Shown here: piece by piece, positions 51,156 to 62,476 of the stretch
Position numbering within the stretch: the stretch's first letter is position 1
How the letters are laid out: each line of letters opens with the position of its first letter
Assembly: GCA_009599575.1 (NCBI GenBank)
Contig: VWND01000076.1
Span: 496,001 to 560,000 of the forward strand
Source: Blumeriella jaapii
Taxonomy: Eukaryota > Ascomycota > Leotiomycetes > Helotiales > Drepanopezizaceae
DNA length: 64,000 nucleotides
Direction of reading: 5' to 3'
Program-made: the position numbers and the translations under genes
The notes under the pieces: generated by a model
Seen by the model: the letters and a program-made list of their open reading frames with translations, nothing else
Databases searched by the model: none
What the model was told of the DNA's origin: nothing

Positions 51156-53343
51156 ATGACTCCGGCTGTGAAGTACGGGCAGATCATCGAATACATTCCC
51201 GGTGCGTATCCCACACTCACACCTCTTTTCATTCCATCGGGGCGCGGGGCGAGCTGCGCTGGGGGCTGTCGAGCAGCATCCATCCATGGGACCTATCGAC
51301 CATGGGCAGCCACTGGCGACTCCAGACCTCTGCACTCCAGACCATGGGCGATGGGCCGTCACCGAGCTCGACAGCTTTGGCGCATGCGACTCTGTCAGAC
51401 CACCAGCTCCAGCTCCAGCCCCAGCCCCAGCTCCTCCTGCTCCATTATGACCCGCGGAACAGTGCTAAGTGTGACAGATCGATTGTATCTCGCCTCCTAC
51501 ACCACGCCTCCCTCCGCCGACACCCTCTTTCCCTACCCAGACCCGGCGCCGTCTCGTCGTTCTCCCAGCAAGCGGTCGGCGCGAGCGGTGGATGGCCCCG
51601 CTGCTGTCCTCTCAGAGCGCGATCGCACTCCACCATGCTACTTCTCAATCGACGACTCCCTCCTATACAACGCCTTCCACCACGACTTCGGACCGTTGCA
51701 CATTGGGCACTGTACCGATTTGCCGTCCAATTCCACGAGATCCTCGGGGCACCCGAGAACAAGGTTAGGCCAGTCGTTTTCTGGAGCAAGGCAGATGCGC
51801 GGAGTAAGTGGTATCTCCTTCACCGCGGGGAAAGAAGAGAAACTAAATTTCTGCAGGCCGTGCGAATGCTGCCTGTCTGCTGGCTGCTTACATGGTCCTC
51901 ATCCAAAATTGGGCTCCCCATCTCGCTCTCGCGCCCATCGCCCAGGCCGACCCGCCGCTGATGCCGTTCCGCGACGCAGGCTACAGTCAAGCAGACTACG
52001 GGATCACAGTACAAGACGTTGTTTACGGTGTGTGGCGGGCAAAGGAGCAAGGCTTCTGTGCTCTGGCGCAATTCGACCTGGAGGAATATGAGAGATATGA
52101 GAGAGTAGATCAGGGCGATTTCAACTGGTTGACCCCAGACTTCCTCGCGTTTGCATCTCCACAACACACCCCCGTGGCGCCAATCTCGCCGACGTCTCCC
52201 CTGTATGCCACGTTACCATCGACGCTGAAGGCCGTTGATGCCCACCCCACGCTCCCCGGCCCATTCAAAAATGTCCTCAAGCACTTCTCGCAGCGCAACA
52301 TCGGCTTGGTGGTCCGTTTGAACTCGGAATTGTACTCACCGTCGTACTTCACGGCTCTTGGTATCAAACACCTGGACATGATCTTCGACGATGGAACGTG
52401 CCCCCCTCTGAGCACCGTTCGCAAGTTCATTACTCTGGCTCATGAGATGATCACCGTCAAGAAGAGAGGTATTGCCGTACACTGCAAAGCTGGGCTTGGA
52501 CGTACGGGCTGTCTCATCGGTGCTTATCTGATCTACCGCTATGGATTCACCGCCAACGAGATCATTGCCTACATGCGTTTCATGAGACCCGGCATGGTTG
52601 TTGGTCCTCAGCAACATTGGCTGCATCTCAACCAAGGAACTTTCCGCGAGTGGTGGCTCGAGGAGCAATTCGAGATCAAGATGAAGGATAAGATGGCCAG
52701 TATGGCACCACACACACCAACCAAGCTCTCGCAGAAGCAATACTTGCTCAATGGCCAAGTGGCTACACCACCAAACGGCAGCAGGCGGTCACCACTCAGC
52801 GAGGTTGACAATGAGCGTAAGAGTATCGGTGTCCAAGAAGATTGCCTGCCAGCACCCACTCCAGGCCAACCCAGAAAGACTAGCCGAGCCGTCGACCGCC
52901 ACCACCCCTACGGCCGCAACATCTCATACAGCACGTCCGAAGAGACCGAGCGCGTGCTACAACGTGAAACCGAGATGATCTCCATTCACCGCTCGTCGAA
53001 CGACGATCCAGACGGAGAGGATGAAATCCAATTCCGCATGCGAAGCAGCCGCAAATCGTCACGCTCTCCTGCCGGCCGCAGCATCAGCCACACCACGACC
53101 ACGATTTACACCTCCGTCGACAATGATAGCAGTAACGACATTGAGAACATCAGCGCCGCTCCTCGACCCAAGACTCCCGGTGCCGTGAAGTCGGGAAGCG
53201 GCTCCAGCACACTCGCCAAGGTCCGCGGCAGCCCGAAGCGAAGCAGCGACAGCGTGCGAAGCGCCGAGAAGCCCGCTGGCGTCCGAAAGACGAGTGGGCG
53301 GATCGGGAGCATCAGCTCTGTGCGCAAGGTCTCTGGCTTGTAA
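51156..53343 (+). CDS. cdc14: CDC14-family dual-specificity protein phosphatase
   Basis: Exons 51156-51201, 51478-51803 and 51857-53343 join at proper splice sites (introns of 276 and 53 nt). The N-terminal domain shows DRLYLASY, YFSIDDSLLYNAFHHDFGPLHIGH, LYRFAVQFHEIL, VFWSKAD and MPFRDAGYSQADYGITVQD. The catalytic signature HCKAGLGRTG lies near residue 333 with the nucleophile Cys near 334, followed by MRPGMVVGPQQHWL. The C-terminal 200 residues are disordered and Ser-rich. Cdc14 removes phosphates from Cdk sites (pSer-Pro) and controls mitotic exit, cytokinesis and septation. The frame shifts near 51710: after HIGH the sequence reads CACTGTAC where CACCTGTAC would continue into LYRF. One added C gives 619 residues. 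In such a conserved gene, this is most likely a sequence error. Confidence 0.93.
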
Positions 53344-54238
53344 ATTGTTCTTGGTGGGAAGACTCGCTACGTGACCCTTGATCATCTGCTGTACTGTGCT
53401 TTACGTGCTTGCATCAAATCTGGCGTCTGCGAAGCATGTGAAAAATGGGTGGGTATTGCAGGTGTCGGTGTCATTGGCGCTGTGGGGTTGTGTGTGGGTT
53501 GTTTGGTTGAGAGGGGTTGCATTGCATCGTCGTCGTCTTACGAGAGGCGTCTTCCTCCTGGTTGTCACTGTCAGCCATTGCATTGATTGCATGTTCGTTC
53601 ATGCATAGTTTCTCGATGTACCACTTTGGCTTTCGCCGTTGGTTGTTTGATTGATTGTTTGGGTAAAAGGGAGTCGGACGGCGTGGGCTTGGCTTGGCTT
53701 GGCTTTTGGAAGGAATGAAGGACGGATCGATGGATTATAAACGATGTGAATGATGTGGATACTGTTGTGCTGTCTGATTGCTTGCTTGCTTAAAGTACAT
53801 AGCTTGCTTGCTTGCTTACCTACTTTGCCTTGGCTTACTTTGGCTTTTAGCTTGGCAATTATGAATGAATCCACGACTTTGCCTTTTATTGATTGATGGC
53901 TCGAGAAGAGTAGTTGAGTGATTGAATAAATGCGTGCGTAAGGGAGAGTGAGCGTGGGGGAGTGAGCGTGGGAGTGGGAGTGGGAGTGGGAGTCACAGTA
54001 GAAGGAGAGTCAAAATGGTTTTTTCTATCTACATGACAGGCTGGCAGGCGAGAGTAACAACGATAAGTGATACGCTCGTTGTATGCTTGCTGTACGTACG
54101 TGCGTGCGACTTGCATATGTCGTGAACTAGAACTAGGGGAGAGAGAGGTTCGTATCGATATTAAGCTGTGCGCTAGCTAGGTTGCGTGAATGGCCGTGAT
54201 ATGGGAGGTTGATGGATACGAAATGACGTTTGTTTTGT

Positions 54239-54282
<44 letters not shown>

Positions 54283-54840
54283 CCTCTTCTGTCTTTCAGT
54301 GACTTGGTTCGTCGGATTGTCGGGTTGTCGGGTTGTCGGTGAGTCGATTGTCTGGTCTGATCTGATCTGTTTTGTTTGAGTGATAGGTCGTGATTCTTGC
54401 TCTTCATTCCATCTTTTTAATGGTCTGTTGGGTAGAGGGGTTGTGGATTTGGATTGGGATTAGGAAATGGGGAGGGAAAAGGGAGGGCTAGGAAGATGGG
54501 GAAGAGGACTGCAATTAGGAGAACATTGCACGTGTTGTGTTTGTGTGTATAATAAGCATGTGTGAGTGTACGGCTTTATTTGTTGGACCCAAACATAACC
54601 TTAAAAATCCAATTCCAATTCATTCTTTTGAATCGGATTCGATGGATGTCCTGAGAAAAAACGGGAAGTTGAGAGACTAGATGGAGGCCGGGAGACTTGA
54701 AAACAAAAATGTATGTCTTTGCATACGTACGCATATACACTGTAGAAAACAAAACGTAGGCAAGGAATCTACTTATACATAGCTATAAAGAAAGCATAGC
54801 GATTATATCTCACAACCGGCGCCTCCCGGATAAGCATAGC
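53344..54840. other. Downstream flank of CDC14 with simple repeats
   Basis: No gene supported. It contains CTTGG/GCTT repeats (about 53689-53830), GGGAGT units (about 53945-53992), a CT run (54241-54285) and increasingly AT-rich sequence toward the mobile-element zone. Confidence 0.6.
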
Positions 54841-54857
54841 TTTTGATAGCTCTTGTA

Positions 54858-57215
54858 TATAACAATAATAATGATAATATTGTTTAACGTCTGGAGGGGG
54901 CAATGAAACTGCGCTATCTTCAGCCTCCCGCGGGGCATTGTAGACGTGCTAAGCTGGGGATTTTTACATATAGGAGACTTTCGAGAAAGCAGTTATATAA
55001 AAGAAATATGTGACAAATACCCGCTATTTGAGCCTTCTCCAAACAAGCGGAATAATGCTCCGTAGAATTCGTGAAATAAGCCTCCATTAATCAAGTGATT
55101 GAAACTGTTGAAGCTGAGTGTTTTTCTGGGTCGTATCAGACCGACGCGTTCAGTTAAAAATAAGGCATGTAAAAGAGATCTGTTATAATAATAACAATAT
55201 AGGGGAAAATAAAAACCCGAAACCTCCGTTAGTAATACAATGTTTGAAAGTGTTCCTTCGGGACGGCAGCACGCTGCTCCGAAGATTACTTAGAACAGAT
55301 AAACGAGTAGAACTGATCCGCGTTTGGTTATCGTAGATAAATCAGAGTCTCGGTGTCCGAAGAAAGGGGGCAGTCCGGCTTTTTTCGGTCAGTGTCGAAA
55401 GCGCTTTCAAGATTTCTTGCATTGCACGATATGCAATAGAGCCTTGCGTTTGCCGCACGAGCATTTCAGATTCGCGTTTGTGTGCCTGAATTTGGTTTGA
55501 TACCAATGAAAGTCCCTCCCTATAGGTGAAGCGAAGCGCCAGCAAAAGATGTAACATCGGGCGTGACAAGTGGAATTCTGAAGGGTCCACGATATGATAC
55601 TCAAGCTTCCACCTTTTGTAGTTCCGTCAAAGAGAAAGCAATTGCTTTTGATAGACCACAAAATTCATATCTTAACTCTGGTTTCTCAGATAGTGCCAAC
55701 ACGCTCCCGCCTGAGAGATGAGTTAATGAGAGTCGCGCTAGCAAGCGGAAGAATGCCGGCTGTTGATTCAGATAGATCCCTAGCTGTCTTCTTAGTGTAT
55801 TTACTTTCGCTTTTCACTAGAGACGGAGACGAAGATGCAGATAAGAGAGACGTTGGCAAGTGGATCGGCGTTCCTCTCCTATTCTCACCGAGGACTAAGA
55901 TGACAAATCACAGCCTTCTAATGTCAACCCGGATAAAGAGAAAGACGAAAGAGGTAGAAGTGCAAGGACATTACGACATGGAGTCGTCCAGATCAGAAGA
56001 GAAACACTTGACGAGTACAGATCGCGTCTCATCCGGATACAGCTTATCTGGCGCTTTTAAGCTATTCTCTCGGTGGTCAATTCCATCCGAGGTTTTCATG
56101 CTTGTCTATGCTTCCTTGCAATTTCTATGAATCATGCATGGGGATTTCCCAGGCTAGCGGAGTCTGGCTCATACTGTACTCCACTGGCCAGCGAAGACGG
56201 TTCGCTGAGCCTGTACGGGGCGCTGGCTACGAACCTTCAGCGTCTTTAACAAATAACTAAAAGCCGATCAGAAACGCCAGCTTTTGTGGACGCTGAAGCA
56301 AGAGTATATTCGGCACCGCAACGCACCGATGCACGACCGGCTACGTACCTAGGTACGCACATTCGAAAAAAGTTCTACGACTGACGACTTGCGCGCGCCG
56401 CTTTTTTCTACGACTTGCAAATATTATTTCTTTTGATTGCGTTTGCGACAGTGTGCTTTATATACAACCCCGTCGCGAGAATTTTTCAATTTCGAATCTG
56501 CTGTTATGTGTGGTGTCACGTGTTAATCGCGTGACTGGTTGTCTAGTCGACCGGTCCACGAGTAGCCGTGCACGCCCTTTAAAGGCGCACACAACCTCAT
56601 GGTTACTAATACTACTACAAGTCAACCAGCCACATCGTGTGCATTCATTGCTCCCTCTGCCTACTAGTCATAGTACTAGCAAAAGAATCCTATGACGATA
56701 CATACCCTGACTGGCAGATATTATGAAGGAGGAAAGGCGTAGCTGTTACGGCTTTGAAAGGACGGGGAGCGTTTAAAATAAAAGGGGGTGGCTCGCTGCT
56801 TCGCGATTTCGAGAGAAACAAAGCGCTTGTTCGTGGATTGCAAGCGACGTTTGTAGGAGGGTATTTCGAAGTTTTGCGGTTTGTGCGAATGCCAAAGCCG
56901 GTTGGTTTATCGACGACAAGTATTCGCTGCACCAGGGACAGGACTAGTCGAGGAGATTTATTGACGTTATTTGAGTCCCCTGGAATACTATTCTTGCTCT
57001 ACTTCGAATGGCTTTCGTCGGTGCACAAAATCCTTAGAGAACCATCTCGCTTGTAAGAAAAACACCTTTCCTTTTTATAACCGTTCACTCGATGGTCTTT
57101 CTTTTTGTATGTAAAAATCCCCAGCTGAGCACGTCTCCCATGCTCTCCGGGAGGCTCGAGCGGCCAGTTTCACTGGTCCCTCCAGACGTTAAATAATATC
57201 ATTATCATCATCACC
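54858..57215. mobile_element. Decayed element or nested insertion bounded by about 150-bp inverted repeats
   Basis: The segment at about 54858-55010 is repeated in inverted orientation at about 57065-57215. Both contain TTTAACGTCTGGAGGG, a CCTCCCG block, GACGTGCT-AGCTGGGGATTTTTACAT and a diverged AT-rich extension. Identity over the core is roughly 80 percent by eye. The 2.3-kb interior is AT-rich and lacks an intact transposase. It contains a LINE RNase H relic on the minus strand. It may be a degenerate TIR transposon or two inverted copies of one repeat. I could not identify target-site duplications. Confidence 0.6.
55395..55661 (-). pseudogene. Relic of the RNase H C-terminus of a LINE-type (Tad1-like) retrotransposon
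   Basis: Reading the minus strand, one frame gives LSRPMLHLLLALR and an overlapping frame continues with FHWYQTKFRHTNANLKCSCG and then HIVQCKK. Fungal LINE RNase H domains end in a very similar order: LPR-x-LLH-LLA-R-TGHGDF, then Y-x-RF-H-x-DA-x-L-C-x-CG and H-x3-C. The relic carries a frame break, and the TGHGDF motif is lost. It is short, decayed and non-functional. Confidence 0.6.
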
Positions 57216-57561
57216 TACTACAACATCTCAAGACAATAGTCTTGTTTCAATCAGGTCTTTGGTTTATATGTCGACTTTTCACTCTTCCATCGACCACCAA
57301 TCTCGAAAAATGGAAAAAGAGATAAGACAAGCAGCCATCAGTCTCCAACCACAGCTTTCAATCCTCGGCTCCAATCCCCAAGTCAACAAACACCAACTGT
57401 CCAACACTTACGATCTCGTTCCGTCTGAATTCCCGATGTAAATATAATCCAACGCGAGCAGAGCATATCGTGTACTGTTTACCGTCTACCAGTCCAGAGG
57501 TAGATGAATGTGGTCTCAAAACACTTCATCATCATCTCTTTCTGTTGCTAGTAGGAATCCG

Positions 57562-57881
57562 CAGTCCATCGGCTATTTAATGTTATTCGCTCAAACAGGG
57601 GGCAAGCCAAACCTAGCCCAATCGGGTAATAAGCATGTCAGCTCGCTGTACAGCCGCTATTGCCGCTGAAGGTGGATTAACAATATCTTAGATTAAATGC
57701 AAAAAGTTTTTCTTTATTTTTGGTATACACGAAAGCAGTTTTTCAAACTTCGTACTTTTCGTACTTTGTATACGTGTACACATTCTACAGAAGCTCACAG
57801 AAAGTTAGGTTATTACCTGATTGGGCTGAGTTTGGCTTACCCCCCTCTTCAAGCGATTAACGTTACATAGCCGATGGACTG
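57562..57881. mobile_element. MITE-like element with about 75-bp terminal inverted repeats
   Basis: The left end starts CAGTCCATCGGCTAT and continues through GGGGGCAAGCCAAAC and AGCCCAATCGGGTAATAA. The right end is its reverse complement, ending ATAGCCGATGGACTG, with about 83 percent identity over 75 bp. The total of 320 bp has an AT-rich non-coding centre. This is the usual architecture of a miniature inverted-repeat transposable element. A target-site duplication was not clear, though GTAGGA occurs just outside both ends. Confidence 0.75.
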
Positions 57882-58998
57882 TGTAGGACTGTGTATTGCC
57901 ATTTATTGTACTGTACTGTACTGTACGTGTGCCTCCACCGAATATTGCTTTTAGTACTGTAACACTTTCTCATTTCCGAAGGAAAAGATCGACAGAGGCT
58001 CATTTCTCGGAAGAGGACGATTCTATTACCCCCTCAACAAGTAGACTTTGCTTTCATTAGCTCTGCCTTCCGAAGCTTCGAGATGTCGCGGCAATATATG
58101 TTCCTACACTTACTAGCTCTCACACTATGCACAGCCAACCCTCTTATTTCTTCACTTGCCTACAGTACGGTGCAAATAGTGTCTCCTTCCCCTTGCAGCC
58201 AAGATGGCCAATAGTACAGCCAAGGTAGTCTTCATGCAGCCAAAATAATATTACTATATTAAATGCTGTTTGATTTAGCCGCTTTTTAACCGTGTTTAAT
58301 ATGCTCCAAATTCTTTGGAATGTATCGAATCGAAATATGGTTCTGATAGCATGTACGGTCTGTAGAATTGTCTTCTGAACGTTCATCTGCTTTGCAAATT
58401 CACTTGAAACATTCTCACATTTCTTTTCCAACGATTGGTAAACGCGAATACCACAGCTAAAAAGCGGTGTGCAAAATTTTAAACTGGAGAGTATTTACTT
58501 TCATACGCGGCCAAATAAATATTACGAAACTCAGCAAGTTTACCTTGGCTATCAAATCAAGTTTAAGTACGTCTATCTTGGCTGTGTCAAGTTTACCTTG
58601 GTTGCCAAAGGGGAGGTACAGTACAGCCACTTTTGGCATCTTATTGTACAGTATGTACATATCATACACTCTTAAGGATACAGGTCCCCTCCCCTTACGA
58701 ACACTAGGGAAAACCAGTCAGCGTGTAAGAGAAGGACTTTAAGTAGCAGACCTCTGTCAGCCACACGTCTTCTTTGCGGAACCGGTTTCTCCCAGGTGTC
58801 TCTGGTACATGTATACGAATACACAAACTTTTTTGGAAAACCAGCACGCAGACTTTGTGAAGTGCTTTCTTTAGCTTTACCAAGATCCCACAAAGACCAG
58901 ACTATCGCGGGCGGAAAATAAATACTTAAACTTTTGGGGAAACAATCAAACAGACTGGGAAGGATTTGAACTTTATCCAAAGCCCGCAAACACCAGAC
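57882..58998. other. AT-rich intergenic sequence with short duplicated blocks
   Basis: No supported gene. AAGTTTACCTTGG occurs twice (near 58536 and 58589), and CCAAGATGGCCA and CCAAGGTA blocks lie near 58200. CCAGACTAT occurs twice (58894 and 58992). It may contain decayed repeats. Confidence 0.5.
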
Positions 58999-59006
58999 TA
59001 TAAAAA
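58999..59006 (+). promoter_or_regulatory. Probable TATA box of the small secreted protein gene
   Basis: TATAAAAA lies about 157 bp before the ATG and is followed by a CT-rich stretch (TTCCTCTTCTTCCTTC) typical of fungal transcription start regions. Confidence 0.5.
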
Positions 59007-59155
59007 AGCAGCCATTCCTCTTCTTCCTTCTCTTTTTCCTCTATCCTGAGTACAACACACATCCTTTCTCTGACCTGCACATTCGATCTCAATTACGACT
59101 TTACTACCTTTATCAAATCTTTTGACCTTTTCGTCAATTTGAAATTTCATACACA

Positions 59156-59426
59156 ATGAGATTCTCTATCATTCTTGTTCTTGCTGCAATTAGCTCGATT
59201 GTAGCTGCAGATGATGGAAGTGGGAGAGAATCTGGTGGAGAACATGGAAATGGCAAACCTGCACTTACTTGTTCATCAAAAGAAGATTGTGCCGGTATCG
59301 TAAGTGTACAATTTTTTTTTTCAAGTACAAACAAAAAACCGGTAAAACTAACATGTTTGATAATAGGCCTGTCAAGACGGTTCGAAATCATTCTGTGAGA
59401 GAAAAAAATGCGGATGCAATCACTAG
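59156..59426 (+). CDS. Small secreted six-cysteine protein (effector- or antimicrobial-like candidate)
   Basis: Exon 1 (59156-59299) and exon 2 (59367-59426) join over a 67-nt intron with GTAAGT, a CTAAC branch point and a TAATAG acceptor, to give 67 residues. Residues 1-18 form a classical signal peptide with a hydrophobic core of Ile, Leu, Val and Ala, and likely cleavage after SIVAA. The mature peptide of about 49 residues has a Gly/Ser/Glu-rich lead and six cysteines at 39, 45, 50, 58, 63 and 65, spaced C-x5-C-x4-C-x7-C-x4-C-x-C, ending CGCNH. Six cysteines suggest three disulfides. The spacing resembles many small fungal secreted proteins of unknown function. I cannot assign it to a named family. 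It has its own TATA box and stands beside transposon remnants, a common setting for effector genes. Confidence 0.8.
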
Positions 59427-61466
59427 GCCGACTGGAAATCTCCGGGGCTTTAAGAGATTGGTGGCGGCGGAAGAAGGTAGCGAAGGGAGATTCGGGGGGT
59501 CGGCAGATGGGGATTGAACGGGAACAATAAGAAAAAGGCGTTGGGCACGTGACGCCTGGCACATCCACACTACTCCACCCTCCTTAGGTCAATATTGCTC
59601 GATTCTCCCTGGCTTCTCTTCACAATTTAATGTTTAAAACCATTATTATAGTCGTTTTTGGTCCACGTGTGGGTGAGCGAGTAGAAGGTAGGTACGCTCG
59701 ATTTACGAGACCGGAGCATCGTTTTGGCCTGATCGGTGTAGGATAGGATAGGTCTGATTCGACCGGCTTAGGCTGGGCCTGAAATCGGGGAGGGGGGGGG
59801 GGATCCTGTGAAGTATGTGTGTGTGCGTTTGTCTGTATATCTAGGTTTATAACATACGAAGATAGGAAAAGTAAGATTCGGGTTAGCGGAAGGTAGTGCG
59901 GAGGGGGAAGAATTATAAAGGAAAGGTACGAGAAGAATTACTAGGCGTAGAGGGGGGAGGAGAGAAAGGTGTGGGCATGAGATCGGCTCGAAGAAGATTG
60001 GCCTATCTTGGTCTCTCCTCTTTCTCTTGTGTAGAGCTAATACAGTCGCACGGCGCGAGCGAGATATTTGAAGTTGATCGTTCATGTACAGATAGATAGC
60101 TGGCTACCTGATTTGTGAGATAGCATTTACTCAAAAGCACCTAAGAAAAACCGATCAATCCTAGATGGTTCCAAGGACGAGATCTTGTCCCCTTTGTGCG
60201 GCAGACGCGTGGTATAGACGACGTACAGTAGAACAGTAAACTCTCTCACACACAACACACACACAGAGAGAGAGTTTCGACTTCGAGAGACTTTACAACC
60301 CCCCCACCCATTGAAAACAAGTGAGTTAGCAACGCCTACCTTTCTTATATACATACGCAAACAGATGAGGCCTCTCTGATAGAGGGAGTGAGGTTGTGTA
60401 TGGACTCGAATGAGGCGAAGAAAGGTAAGGAAGGTACAGTAGGTATATTAGATACGAACCGGTCGTTGCTTGCTTCCTTGCGTGCTGCTCTCCCAAAGGT
60501 GTAATTTTCGATGTACACACAGCATCCCGTGATCAGTCTGTCCCCGCTTGGTGCTTGATACTTGTTGCTGAGCGAGACAGAGACAAAAACACAGTGACAT
60601 ACTCACACACACACACACCCAGTCGCGACCACCGCCGGACATCGTGGTACATCCATCCATCATGACATCTTACTTACCGTAGCATCCCTCCCAATCGATG
60701 ATGCTCCTAGCCCTAACCCTACCTACCTACCTACCTACCCGCCGTACGTAGCCACCCACACTCACCTGCGCTAAACAGCTCTCCTCTCAAACACAATACA
60801 AACCAACCCATGACAAAAAGAGAGAAAGAGATACCAAATCCGATTTTTCCTTCCCCCCTTTTGTAGCTACCTCCCACAGAAAACCCGTGTGAAGACCAAT
60901 CAAGTTGGAAGAAGAAGGAAGAAAACGAAGAAGAAGCAGTAGTACTTTTGGAATCATGTCTTTATTCCCTATCAAGTCACGTCTAGTAAACAGCCAGGCA
61001 GGATCTCCTCCACTCACTCAACCTCGCAGCAGAAAGCAAGCGAGCAAGCGAGCAAGCAAGCAGGAAGGAAGCCACACCACCAACCAACCACCTACCGACC
61101 ACCCCCAACCAAAAGCAACCACAACCGACCACATGCGCAGCGCAATCAACCATGCGTGTCGAGAGGGATACAAAAACAGCAGAGTAAGAGAGAGAGAGAT
61201 GCCAGAACGACCAGAGGAACAACCAGGCAGGCAGAACGAGAAGGAAGGGGTTTAATTACAAAGTCTGGCATTAGAGTCTAAATCGACCGCAAGAGAGCAG
61301 AAAAAAGGTCACAGCGAGTTCGGAAGTCTAGAAAACCCCTGTTTATGCGCTCGCCCCATCCTACCCCGGTCTTTTCGTCTCATTTTGCTGCTAAACGTGC
61401 AAAATCCCCTTGCAGCCCACCTTGCTTGTATTCGTGGTACCAAACATCAACGCCGGAATGACTCCT
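59427..61466. other. Intergenic region between the secreted-protein gene and the 14-3-3 gene
   Basis: No supported gene. It has ACCT repeats beside a CCCTAACCCT block (about 60711-60740), short CA runs near 60248 and 60605, and Lys-poor, repeat-like open frames only. The right end should be the 3' untranslated region of the 14-3-3 gene. Confidence 0.6.
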
Positions 61467-62476
61467 CTACTCGGCATCAGCCTTGGGCTCCGTTGGCGCA
61501 GCTTCACTTGTCTCGGCAGCAGGGGCGGCAGCGGTCTCGGTAGCGGTTGTCTCAGCCTCAGATGAAGTCCAGAGGGTCTAGGTTGGGCCGTTAGTCAAGA
61601 TCAATTGGGTAGTGGGAGATCGTCTGACCAAGTTGTCTCTCAGGAGTTGCATGATCAGGGTGGAGTCCTTGTAGCTCTCCTCGCTGAGGGTGTCCAGTTC
61701 TGCGAGTGTCAGCAAAGGGCGTTCCAAAATGTACCTCTCGGAAAGGGGGCTGTTACCGGCGATAGCGTCGTCAAAGGCTTGCTTGGCAAGATGGCAGGCT
61801 TGGTCGGGGGAGTTCAAGATCTCGTAGTAGAAGACGGAGAAGTTGAGAGCGAGGCCGAGACGGATTGGGTGTGTTGGGGCAAGATCGGTCTGGGCAACCT
61901 CGGTGGCGTTCTTGTATGCCTCAAGGGACTTGTCGGCAGACTCCTTGCGCTTGTCACCAATGGCAAACTCGGCGAGATAACGGTGGTAATCTCCCTTCCT
62001 GCGATTGAAGTGTCAGATGAAATTGACCCATCGGCGGGCATCACCATCAACCTACATCTTGTGGTAGAAGACCTTGGACTCTCCGCTCTTGGCAGAAGGA
62101 ATCAAGTGCTTGTCAAGAACCTCGAGAATATCCTCACAGATCTTGGCGAGCTCAGCCTCGATCTTTTGGCGGTACTCCTTGATGAGGGTGACTTGGGTGG
62201 AGTTGCCCTTGGACTCCTCCTTCTGCTCGATCGAGGTGACGATTCTCCACGAGGCACGGCGAGCGCCAATGACGTTCTTGTAGGCGACGGACAGAAGATT
62301 GCGCTCCTCGACGGACAGCTCTTGATCCTCGGAGGCAACGGCCTTCATGTTCTCAACCATCTCTGTATGTCCTTCAGTATGGGGCCCAGGGCGGCGGCGC
62401 TCGGTCAATGCTCACCTTCGTAACGCTCAGCCTGCTCAGCAAGCTTGGCGAGATAAACGGAATCTTCGTAACCCAT
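61467..62476 (-). CDS. 14-3-3 protein
   Basis: Five exons, 62476-62416, 62362-62056, 61998-61757, 61699-61629 and 61577-61467, join in phase to 263 residues. All four introns are 51-57 nt. The sequence starts [20 protein letters not shown] and shows the family signatures [20 protein letters not shown] and [14 protein letters not shown], with the phosphopeptide-binding Lys, Arg and Tyr residues present. It ends in an acidic Ala/Glu/Thr-rich tail, as in other fungal 14-3-3 proteins. 14-3-3 dimers bind phosphoserine or phosphothreonine motifs of many signalling and metabolic proteins in the cytosol and nucleus. No break or oddity was seen. One intron (61756-61700) is a multiple of three without a stop, so retention would add 19 residues. 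Confidence 0.97.

Noticed and set aside
55594..56130. Plus-strand frame of 178 codons within the inverted-repeat element
   Set aside because: Its first part is antisense to the LINE RNase H relic, and the rest has no recognisable transposase motif.
60711..60740. Telomere-like CCCTAACCCT followed by ACCT repeats
   Set aside because: There are only two CCCTAA-like units, merging into the ACCT microsatellite, so this is not evidence of a chromosome end.
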